A DNA stretch of 21,591 nt from Paramoeba atlantica (lineage: Eukaryota; Discosea), in assembly GCA_977017575.1 (NCBI GenBank), contig CDRNVI010000195.1, positions 1-21,591 of the forward strand, read 5' to 3'. The translations under genes and the position numbers were made by a program. Under the pieces are notes generated by a model, which searched no databases, was not told the DNA's origin, and was given only the letters and a program-made list of their open reading frames with translations. Positions 13,056 through 21,591 of the stretch are shown piece by piece (within the stretch, counting starts at the first letter, position 1; each line of letters opens with the position of its first letter).

Positions 13056-15178
13056 GAAATTGTTCTTTATCATTGAAAATGACATCGTCTTATTTCCTGT
13101 GATTTATTGTATCCAAAGAATCCTATTTTTCTCTCAGATAAAGCACAATGTGATGTGATGGGTTAGAGGTTCAGTTTCTTTTTTCTAACATTTTTTTAAA
13201 CAATATTTAAATAATTAAAGTTTTAATGTTTTTTCCTTCAGAAATTGTTCTTTATCATTGAAAATTACATCGTCTTATTCCTTGTGATTTACTGTATTCA
13301 AAGAAATCTATTTTTCTCTCAAATAAAACACAATGATGTGATGTGAGGGGTTCAGTTTTTTTTTTCTAATATTTTTCTAAACAATTTAAATAATTTTATT
13401 TTATTATTTTTTCCTTCAGAAATTGTTCTTTATCATTGAAAATAATATCATCTTATTCCTTGTGATTTATTATATTCAAAGAAGCCTATTTTTCTCAGAT
13501 AAAGCACCTGATATGATATGAGAGGTTCAGTTTTTTTTTTTTTGATATTTTTTTAAATAATAACTAATTACTTTTTTTTATTGTTTTTTCCTTCAGAAAC
13601 TATTCTTTATCATTGAAAATACTATTGTCTTATTCCTTGTGATTTACTGTATCCAAAGAATCCTATTTTTCTCAAATAAAATACAATGATGTGATGTGAG
13701 GTTCAGTTTCTTTTTTTTGATATTTTTTTAAATAATAACTAATTACTTTTTTTTATTGTTTTTTCCTTTAGAAACTGTTCTTTATCATTGAAAATCACAT
13801 TGTCTTATTTCCTATGATTTACTCTCTCCAAAGAAGCTTATTTTTCTCAGATAAGCACCTGATGTGATGTGAGGGGTTCAGTTTCTTTTTTTTAATATTT
13901 TTTTAAATAGTAATTAATTACTTTTTTTTATTGTTTTTTTCTTTAGAGAGTATTTTTTATCATTGAAAATTACATCATCTTATTCTTTGTGATTTATTGT
14001 ATCCAAAGAATTCTATTTTTCTTTCAAATAAAATACAATGATGTGATGTTGGGTTGGCGCCCGTAATTTAGTCGTAAATTCGACTATGTCCAACCCCGGA
14101 GGGGCGAGTTCAAATCCTAGTTTTTCGATATTATAGAAAATTTTTCTGGTGCTGTAGAGTGATTTGATTGGAGTGAGGAGCTTTTGAAGAAGTGTGAAAA
14201 TCAGAACAGGTTACATCTCAGCCCTGTCTGCTAAAAAGTTGAGGGTAAATTCCCTTGGAAGGAACTTTGGATTATTTTCCCTTCTGATGTGCATCCTCCA
14301 GCCTGAACTTGCAGAAGTTCTAAAGTTCAGCATAAAGACCGACTGAACTAAGCTGAAGTTTAAAACTTCACCTCTCGTTAGAGGTTAAAAACAAACATAA
14401 TTTAATGTAATTCAAATGGCTTAGATTAAGAACTACTAATTGAATAAAGTCTGCCTCAAAAAGAAAAAAAAACAATGATGTGATGTGAGTGATTTAGTTT
14501 CTTTTTTCTGATATTTTTTTAAACAATATTTAAATAATTAAAGTTTTAATGTTTTTTTCTTTTAGAGAATGTTCTTTATCATTGAAAATAACATTGTCTT
14601 ATTCCTTGTGATTTATTGTATCTAAAGAAGTTTATTTTTCTCTCAGATAAGCATTTGATGTGATGTGAAGGGTTCAATTTTTTTTTTTCCAATATTTTTT
14701 TAAACAATAACTAATTATTTTTTTTTATTATTTTTTCCTTCAGAGAATGTTCTTTATCATTGAAAATTACATTGTCTTATTCCTTGTGATTTATTGTATT
14801 CAAAGAATTCTATTTTTCTCAAATAAAGCACCTAATGTGATATGAGAAGTTTAGTTTCTTTTTTCTGATATTTTTTTAAACAATAACTAATTACTTTTTT
14901 TTATTGTTTTTTCCTTCAGAAATTATTCTTTATTATTGAAAATGATATTGTCTTATTCTTTGTGATTTACTGTATCCAAAGAAGCTTATTTTTCTCAGAT
15001 AAAGTACTTGATGTGATATGAGGTTCAGTTTTTTTTTTTCAATATTTTTTTAAACAATAACTAATTACTTTTTTTTATTATTTTTTCCTTCAGAAACTGT
15101 TCTTTATCATTAAAAATCACATTGTCTTATTTCCTATGATTTACTCTCTCTAAAGAAGCCTATTTTTCTCAAATAAAA
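13056..15178 (+). repeat. Satellite 1: ten tandem units of about 175-185 bp
   Basis: Units start at 13056, 13241, 13419, 13596, 13771, 13946, 14565, 14743, 14919 and 15093. Each opens with a variant of GAAATTGTTCTTTATCATTG, continues with CTTATTCCTTGTGATTTA and TGATGTGAGGGGTTCAGTTT, and ends in an AT-rich, T-rich tail and CCTTCAG. Unit six is split by a SINE-like insertion. Unit ten is cut after about 86 bases, exactly where TTAGGGTTTAGGG of repeat R1 begins. Divergence between units is moderate. No coding potential is seen. Confidence 0.9.
14050..14471 (+). mobile_element. SINE-like insertion with Pol III box B and A-rich tail
   Basis: A 422-bp insert in the sixth satellite unit, flanked by perfect 15-bp direct repeats ACAATGATGTGATGT at 14035-14049 and 14472-14486. 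It is GC-richer than its surroundings. The head carries a box-B-like GAGTTCAAATCC at 14106-14117 and a box-A-like TAATTTAGTCG near 14064. GGGTTGG/CCAACCC and GTCG/CGAC form nested stems there. The 3' part has a perfect hairpin, ACCTCT-CGTT-AGAGGT, at 14370-14385. The insert ends in an A-rich tail (14457-14471). Target duplication, tail, length and Pol III motif together indicate a non-autonomous retroposon of the tRNA-derived type, copied by a LINE not present here. The identical flanks suggest a fairly recent insertion. Confidence 0.8.
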
Positions 15179-16738
15179 TTAGGGTTTAGGGCCTAATTAC
15201 TTCGTTTTGAACTACTTTTTTTCACAATTCAGAAAATCGAGACTGGTAGAAAGATGCGCCTCATTTTTGTCTTCCTAATGGCATATTTTTTTTTAAAATC
15301 CGAATATGTCACAAAAAGTTATAGACAGTTTACGAAGAGGTCTTATGTATGAAATTCACATATAATGATAGGACTTTAAAGTGGCACCCTACATATTGAG
15401 GAAACAAGTGAGCTGGGACTAATTTTTTTTGATAACATAATAAAAAAAACTATTTTCTAAAACTTGGACCAGCCAGATTTTTGATTTTGTCTCATAGAAT
15501 AAAAATAATTGAGAAAACATTTATATGATTTTTACATACAAACATATAATTTTAGTTTCCTCCCTACATTATCAGGTCATATATAAAATTTTTCATGGTT
15601 TTCCTTAAACATAGATTAATTTCATGTTTTTACACTACTCTATTATTTTTATTTTTCATTTTTTAATTTTGAGAGATTTTTATAGAGTCTAAAAATATGA
15701 GTATTTTTTCTATGTATTTTACATATAAAAAAACATCAATGAATTGGTACCTACATAATAGGGAAATATATAAAATTTTTCAAAGTTTTCTTTAAACATA
15801 GATTAATTTCATGTTTTTACACTACTTTATTATTTTTATTTTTCATTTTTTAATATTGAGAGATTTTTACAGCATCCTTTTATAAACATACTTTTGGAAC
15901 TTTTGGCTCTGTTTCTCTATTATAACAAATAATATTATTGCTCCCTACATAAAAATAAAATAGATAAATCTCAAATTGATTTTCTTTATTTTAAGATTCA
16001 TTTAATGTTTTTACACTACTCTATTACTTTTATTTTTCATTTTTTGATATTGAGAGATTTTTATAGACCTTTTATGTAAGCATACTTTTGAGAAAATACT
16101 TTTTGTAATGTGTTAATAAAATCATGTTAGAAATCAAAAAATTGATTTAAGATTGATAATATGTTTAAAAAAACCTTTATTGAATAGGATTTATTTTCTA
16201 TCATTCATTTTTCATCATTTGAAGCTTTTTAATTGATGTGAAAAAATTGACTAAATAAGGAAATTTACATATTTAAAAGTACTCTATCTTTCTATGAGGA
16301 TGGATTCAGGAAGAAAAAATTAAAATTTGAAGAGAAGCCAACATGTTCTTGAATTGGGTCATATAAATATTTTTTCAATTCCTTCATTTGATAGAGATAA
16401 ATGATCAACAAGTAGGGTAAATGGGTATATTTTTTGACTTAGTGAATTTTTTTTTGATTTTTTGGAGTGAAATTTTGTCTCTCCAATTTTATTGAAAATT
16501 TGATAGGATGGATAAAATACAAAGGGGAATCAGCACATATGATTTTCATTTTGAACAAACATCACATCACTGAGATATAGAGGGTTGTTGAATTTTTCAA
16601 CTTTGTAATATAAAAACATTGTTTTTTCTAAGTATTTAACAAATAGCTTGATGGCTTAGTGGTAAAAACCTTCTTTTTGATGAAAGTTGTGAGTTCAATT
16701 CTCTCAAAAGTTCTTTTTTTTTCTTTTTTTTTTCTTTC
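15179..16738 (+). repeat. Subtelomeric repeat R1, copy a (about 1560 bp), begins with telomeric heptamers
   Basis: A direct repeat of 18124-19683, the same length in both places and differing by only a few percent by eye. It starts with TTAGGGTTTAGGG joined to CCTAATTAC, directly on a truncated satellite-1 unit. An internal set of three repeats of about 190 bp, marked by TGTTTTTACACTAC near 15625, 15812 and 16005, fills 15560-16095. The right end holds a tRNA-like box A/box B pair followed by oligo-T. No open frame of note is present. Confidence 0.9.
16645..16735 (+). other. tRNA-like Pol III box A/box B pair with T-run terminator, in R1 copy a
   Basis: TGGCTTAGTGGT at 16652-16663 matches the tRNA box A consensus and GAGTTCAATTCTC at 16691-16703 matches box B. 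The spacing is that of a tRNA gene, and long T runs that would stop Pol III follow from about 16712. The T-arm pairs at four of five positions, but the acceptor and anticodon arms do not fold cleanly. I therefore call it a tRNA relic or SINE head and not a working tRNA. Confidence 0.5.
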
Positions 16739-16890
16739 CTTCTTGTTCAAGAAATCATTCTTTTACTCTTTGTTTGAGTTTTTTTTATTTGTAAAGATTC
16801 ATATTTTTTTTGTTTCATTGAAATTGAAGTCTCTCCCTCTGAGAAACATGATAGAAAAATGAATTTTTTTTTTTAAAATTCTTTGAAAAT
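16739..16890 (+). other. Short AT-rich linker between R1 copy a and satellite 2
   Basis: About 150 bases of T-rich sequence after the T-run that ends R1 copy a, with no repeat partner in the window that I can see and no gene. Confidence 0.4.
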
Positions 16891-18123
16891 GAAGAATATC
16901 TCAGAGGATTGTTAGTGAAATAAGTTGATATTTTGATTTTAAATAGTTTATATATTGTAGATATATGTATTTTTTATTCCATCAAAATCTAAAGTCATTT
17001 GACTGAAATCGACAATTTTTTCAATGATAGAGTATTGAAAAAAAATAATAAAAAATAAAAAATCCCTATCATTGAGAGGTAAAATGATATTTTTGAAAAA
17101 TAAAATATAATAATAAAAGATAAAGCTTAGTTTTGTGAATAAAATGAGGCTATTTTGAATAAAATTGAAGAAGGTGACATTGAGATATTCAAGAAATACA
17201 ATTTTTGTTTGAATGGACTTAGAAAATTTTTAAAAAAAATCAACAAAATATGGAGATTGATAATAACTCAGAGGAAAGATAGTAAAATAAGCTATAAAGT
17301 TGATAGAATATAGTTGACTAAATATAAATATGTGTATTTTTTATTTCATCAAAATCTAAGTTGGTATGACTGACAATGATAGAGTATTTAATGATAAAGC
17401 CAATGTAAAAATCATAGAAAAATGAAAAGCACCTATCATTGAAAGATAAAATGAGATTATTGAAAAAAGAAACTATAAAATAAAGATAAAACTTAGTTTT
17501 GTGAATAAAATAAGGCTATTTTGAATAAAATTGAAAAACTTAACACTGAGATATTCAAGTAATACAATTTTTGTTTAAAAGGACTTAAAAAATTTTTGAA
17601 AAAAATCAACAAAATATGAAGATGATCAATAACTCAGAGGAAAGATATTGAAATAAGCTATAAAGTTGATAAAATATAGTCAACTAAATATAGATATATG
17701 TATTTTTTGTCACATCAAAATCTGAGTTGGTATGACTGACAATGATAGAGTATTCAATGATAAAGCTTATATAAAAATTATAGAAAAAAGAAAAGCACCT
17801 ATTATTGAAAGATAAAATAAGATTATTGAAAAACAAAACTAGATGAGAAAGATAAAGCTTTGTTTTGTGAATAAAATGAGGCTATTGTGAATAAAATTGA
17901 AGAAGGTGACACTGAAATATTCAAGAAATACAATTTTTGTTTAAATGGACTTAAAAAATTTTCAAAAAAAATCAACAAAATATGAAGATGATCAATAACT
18001 TAGAAGAAAGATAGTAAAATAAGCTATAAAGCTAATAGAATATAGTCAACTAAATGTAGATATATGTATTTTTTATTATATCAAAATTTGAGTTGGTATG
18101 ACTAAGAATAATAGAGTATTTAA
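16891..18123 (+). repeat. Satellite 2: about 3.4 tandem units of 366 bp
   Basis: The landmark CTCAGAGG (or a variant) occurs at 16900, 17268, 17633 and 17999, giving periods of 368, 365 and 366. Units share AATACAATTTTTGTTT, AAAATCAACAAAATATG, TTGGTATGACTGA and TAAAGCTTAGTTTTGTGAAT. The first unit is the most diverged and the inner units are close to each other. The last unit is cut after GAGTATTTAA, where TTAGGGTTTAGGG of R1 copy b begins. No gene is present. Confidence 0.9.
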
Positions 18124-19683
18124 TTAGGGTTTAGGGTCTAATTACTTTGTTTTGAATCACTTTTTTTCACAATTCGGAAAATCAAGACTGGTAGAAAGAT
18201 GCGCCTCATTTTTGTCTTCCTAATGGCATATTTTTTTTTAAAATCCGAATATGTCACAAAAAGTTATAGGCAGTTTACGAAGAGGTCTTATGTATGAAAT
18301 TCACATATAATGATAGGACTTTAAAGTGGCACTCTACATATTGAGGAAACAAGTGAGCTGGGACTCATTTTTTTTGATAACATAATAAAAAAAACTATTT
18401 TCTAAAACTTGGACCAGCCAGATTTTTGATTTTGTCTCATAGAACAAAAATAATTGAGAAAACATTTATATGATTTTTACATACAAACATATAATTTTAG
18501 TCTCCTCCCTACATTATCAGGTCATATATAAAATTTTTCATAGTTTTCCTTAAACATAGATTAATTTCATGTTTTTACACTACTCTATTACTTTCATTTC
18601 TCATTTTTTCATTTTGAGAGATTTTTATAGAGTCTAAAAATATGAGTATTTTTTCTATGTATTTTACATATAAAAAAACATCAATGAATTGGTACCTACA
18701 TAAGAGGGGAATATATAAAATTTTTCAAAGTTTTCTTTAAACATAGATTAACTTCATGTTTTTACACTACCTTATTATTTTTATTTTTCATTTTTTAATA
18801 TTGAGAGATTTTTACAGCATCCTTTTGTAAACATACTTTTGGGACTTTTGGCTCTGTTTCCCTATTATAACAAATAATATTATTGCTCCCTACATAAAAA
18901 CAAAATAAATAAATCTCAAATTGATTTTCTTTATTTTAAGATTCATTTGATGTTTTTACACTACTCTATTACTTTTATTTTTCATTTTTTGATATGGAGA
19001 GATTTTTATAGACCTTTTATGTAAGCATACTTTTGAGAAAATACTTTTTGTAATGTGTTAATAAAATCATGTCAGAAATCAAAAAATTGATTTAAGGTTA
19101 ATAATATGTTTAAAAAAACCTTTATTGAATAGGATTTATCTTCTATCATTCATTTTTCATCATTTGGAGCTTTTTAATTGATGCGAAAAAATTGACTAAA
19201 TAAGGAAATTTACATATTTGAAAGTACTCTATCTTTCTATGAGGATGGATTCAGGAAGAAAAAATTAAAATTTGAAGAGAAGTTAACATGTTTTTGAATT
19301 GGATTATATAAATATTTTTTCAATTCCTTCATTTGATAGAGATAAATGATCAACAAGTAGGGTAAATGGGTATATTTTTTGACTTAGTGAAAATTTTTTT
19401 TGATTTTTTGGAGTGAAATTTTGTCTCTCCAATTTTATTGAAAATTTGATAGGATGGATAAAATACAAAGGGAAATCAGCACATATGATTTTCATTTTGA
19501 ACAAACATCACATCACTGAGATATAGAGAGTTGTTGAATTTTTCAACTTTGTAATATAAAAACATTGTTTTTTCTAAGTATTTAACAAATAACCTGATGG
19601 TTTAGTGGTAAAAACTTTCTTTTTGATGAAAGTTATGAGTTCAATTTTCTCAAAAGTTCTTTTTTTTTTTTTTTTTTTTCTTT
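18124..19683 (+). repeat. Subtelomeric repeat R1, copy b (about 1560 bp), begins with telomeric heptamers
   Basis: Second copy of R1. It begins TTAGGGTTTAGGGTCTAA, where copy a has CCTAA after the heptamers, and keeps the three internal units of about 190 bp. It ends in a long T run and is followed at once by R2 copy b, while copy a is followed by other sequence. Several differences from copy a are CG versus TG or CA. Confidence 0.9.
19590..19683 (+). other. tRNA-like Pol III box pair in R1 copy b
   Basis: TGGTTTAGTGGT at 19598-19609 (box A) and GAGTTCAATTTTC at 19637-19649 (box B), followed by a run of more than 15 T. AACTTTC and GAAAGTT could form a 7-bp stem between the boxes. Box A fits the tRNA consensus less well than in copy a. 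Same interpretation as in copy a: a relic or SINE head. Confidence 0.45.
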
Positions 19684-20847
19684 CCCTATACATTGCAAAA
19701 AATTAACGAATTTTTTCAAAAGATTTATGAATCGAATCGATTAAGGTAATGATTCTATCCAAAAAAAATGAAAAACGTCAAAGCATAAGGTGTGCTAAAA
19801 AAGAAACCTTTTGTTTTTCTTTGATTTTCTCAATTCTTTCTTTTGATTGTGTGTGGAAAAGTGAAATGATTAATCTGGTGGTGTTGTTTTTAATAGTTTG
19901 TGAATAAAGAAAAAAAAAAAGAATAATAAACTAAAACATTCACTTGAAATATGGAATAAAAAAGTTCATTGGTAAATCAAACAATCTATTATGTATCTTT
20001 CCAAACTTTTCAACTCTTCTTTTCTTTCAATTTCTTTCTTTTTTCTTTCTGTTTTTCTGTTTTTTTTTCACCCACTGCTTTTTTTTCCGAAAAAGAAAAA
20101 AAAAATCCAATTCCCAATCAAATGTTGCCACATCATCCATTTTCTTTTTCTTTTTTTGGTTTTTTTTTAGTTTTTTGTTTTGAACAGTTTTTTTTTTTCT
20201 TTTTTGTTTGTGAGAAAGAAAGAAAAAAAGAAAAAAAAAGAAAAAGAGAAAGATTCAACAAAAAAGAGAAAAAAACAAAAAAAAACAAAGAAAAAGGATT
20301 GTATGACCAAAATTGATTGAAAAAATCCAAATACAAACCAAAAATAAGATTAAAGAAAAAAAAAAGAAAAAAAATTGAATTTGTATTGGTCCTATCTTGA
20401 TGGAAGCTTGAACAACTAAGAAAAAACAAGAACATTTGAATTCTTTTTCACCTCCTTGCCAAATTTTAAGAAAAAAAATCATACCCAAAATAAAAATCGG
20501 TTTTTCAGCAAAAAAGTTTTTCTTTTTTGTTTTTTGTTTTTGTTTGATTTTTGTGTTTGGTTTTTGTTTTTTGAAAGATGAAAAAAATAGACTTTTAGAA
20601 ATCAAGAGATTTTTGGTTTTTTTAATGTATTACTTTTATATTAAGAAAGAAAAATGAAAAACCAATCTATTTTTCTCAAAGTGAGAAAGATAAGAGAATT
20701 CACAAGGTTTATCCAGTGATCCAATTCTTTGAGGTTTTCTTTTTTTTCTTTTTTCCTCTTCTTTTTTTTGTTTCTTTTTTTCTTTTTTTCTTTTTCTTTT
20801 TCGTTTCTTTTTTCTTCTTTTTCCTTCATCTCTTTTTCTTTTTTACT
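19684..20847 (+). repeat. Subtelomeric repeat R2, copy b, abutting the telomeric array
   Basis: Second copy of R2, 1164 bp. It begins CCCTATACATTGC directly after R1 copy b and ends TTTTTTACT at the telomeric array. Copy b keeps CG where copy a has TG or CA at several sites (for example ATCGAATCGATT against ATCAAATCAATT). The frames that open in it are low-complexity and not conserved as proteins. Confidence 0.9.
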
Positions 20848-21324
20848 AATTAGGGGTTTAGGGTTTAGGGTTTAGGGTTTAGGGTTTAGGGTTTAGGGTT
20901 TAGGGTTTAGGGTTTAGGGTTTAGGGTTTAGGGTTTAGGGTTTAGGGTTTAGGGTTTAGGGTTTAGGGTTTAGGGTTTAGGGTTTAGGGTTTAGGGTTTA
21001 GGGTTTAGGGTTTAGGGTTTAGGGTTTAGGGTTTAGGGTTTAGGGTTTAGGGTTTAGGGTTTAGGGTTTAGGGTTTAGGGTTTAGGGTTTAGGGTTTAGG
21101 GTTTAGGGTTTAGGGTTTAGGGTTTAGGGTTTAGGGTTTAGGGTTTAGGGTTTAGGGTTTAGGGTTTAGGGTTTAGGGTTTAGGGTTTAGGGTTTAGGGT
21201 TTAGGGTTTAGGGTTTAGGGTTTAGGGTTTAGGGTTTAGGGTTTAGGGTTTAGGGTTTAGGGTTTAGGGTTTAGGGTTTAGGGTTTAGGGTTTAGGGTTT
21301 AGGGTTTAGGGTTTAGGGTTTAGG
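20848..21324 (+). repeat. Telomeric TTTAGGG array, about 67 heptamers, interstitial
   Basis: After a seam AATTAGGGG, perfect TTTAGGG heptamers run from 20857 to 21318, then TTTAGG to 21324: 66 complete units plus six bases with no variant seen. The G-rich strand reads left to right, the polarity of a telomere capping the DNA to the left. The sequence does not stop here, since 267 more bases of different DNA follow. It is thus an interstitial array, a fusion point or an assembly join. Confidence 0.95.
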
Positions 21325-21591
21325 ATGCAAATCTCCAAGAACTGCGAAACCGTTTGAGGCAGGGATCTCTGAAAAAGGATAAATCACTTTTTCCTTCCCA
21401 GAAACACCAGTGGGGACACTCTTATTACAGTCATTTTCCTTTGTTTTTTCCTCTTCATCTTTCCCTTCTTCTATCTCCTCTTTCCCTTTCTCCTCTTCCC
21501 TACTTTTCTTTTTCTTCTTCTTTGCTGGCTTCTTGGTTACAGGTAATGGTTTGGTCCCAGTAGGAGTTGGTTCCTTCTCCTCAACTGTCTC
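21313..21591 (-). CDS. Unrecognised K/E-rich coding fragment ending inside the telomeric repeat
   Basis: On the minus strand one frame stays open from the right edge for 92 codons. It has a Pro/Thr-rich start, a Lys block (PAKKKKKKSREEEKGKEE), an acidic stretch, then VIYPFSEIPASNGFAVLGDLHP. The last two residues (K, P) and the TAA stop at 21315-21313 are read from the CCCTAAA strand of the array, so the original gene was cut at 21325. The mixed, non-repetitive residues near the cut argue for real coding sequence. The NGFAVLGD stretch is reminiscent of retroelement ORF1 proteins, which would fit a telomere-associated LINE, but that is weak. I do not recognise the family. Upstream exons lie outside the window. 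Confidence 0.5.
   Translation of the reverse strand, partial: ETVEEKEPTPTGTKPLPVTKKPAKKKKKKSREEEKGKEEIEEGKDEEEKTKENDCNKSVPTGVSGKEKVIYPFSEIPASNGFAVLGDLHPKP

Noticed and set aside
13056-15178. CRISPR-like array
   Set aside because: Units are contiguous 175-185 bp satellite repeats without short repeats and unique spacers, in a eukaryotic subtelomere.
16645-16720. Functional tRNA gene at the end of R1
   Set aside because: Boxes A and B and a T-run are present, but the acceptor and anticodon stems do not pair properly and the anticodon loop has the wrong size.

Overview
The window is nuclear DNA of an AT-rich, intron-rich eukaryotic microbe. Three things show this: short spliceosomal GT-AG introns, a LIM/SAM multidomain gene, and a long array of the telomeric heptamer TTTAGGG. 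That heptamer is shared by plants, green algae and several protist groups. The LIM domain with its NYDEGFGKEQHK tail recalls LIM proteins of amoeboid protists, but the sequence alone does not fix the genus. The standard genetic code fits: host exons use CAA/CAG for Gln, and the genes end in TAG and TAA.

Left part (1-5830), genic. A 17-exon gene on the + strand enters from the left edge and ends at 3823. It encodes a very long E/K/R helix, a LIM domain, Ser/Thr/Pro linkers made of tandem mini-exons, a second E/K tract, two SAM domains and a C-terminal zinc finger. This looks like a cytoskeletal or signalling scaffold. It converges on a four-exon minus-strand gene (5830 to 3955) for an unrecognised protein with a signal peptide.

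Middle (5831-11442), mobile-element ground. It holds a fossil Gag-like region with a zinc knuckle (about 6340-7620), a 1-kb palindromic element with arms of about 200-230 bp (7761-8763), and a decayed MULE/Mutator-type DNA transposase (about 9326-11440). In the transposase the D, D, C-x2-H and E positions can still be read through about eleven stop codons.

Right part (11443-21324), subtelomere. Two families of long direct repeats are each present twice: R2 at 11443 and 19684, and R1 at 15179 and 18124. They are interleaved with a 175-185 bp satellite (interrupted by a SINE-like insertion with perfect 15-bp target duplications) and a 366-bp satellite. Each R1 copy begins with telomeric heptamers exactly where a satellite is cut off, and each ends with a tRNA-like Pol III box pair. 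The last R2 copy runs into about 67 uninterrupted TTTAGGG repeats.

The array is not the end of the sequence. From 21325 the window continues into a minus-strand coding fragment whose stop codon lies inside the telomeric repeat. The array has the polarity of a telomere belonging to the left-hand DNA, so this looks like a telomere joined to a broken coding sequence, or an assembly join. The most interesting system here is this patchwork of satellites, healed ends and duplicated blocks with telomeric seams.
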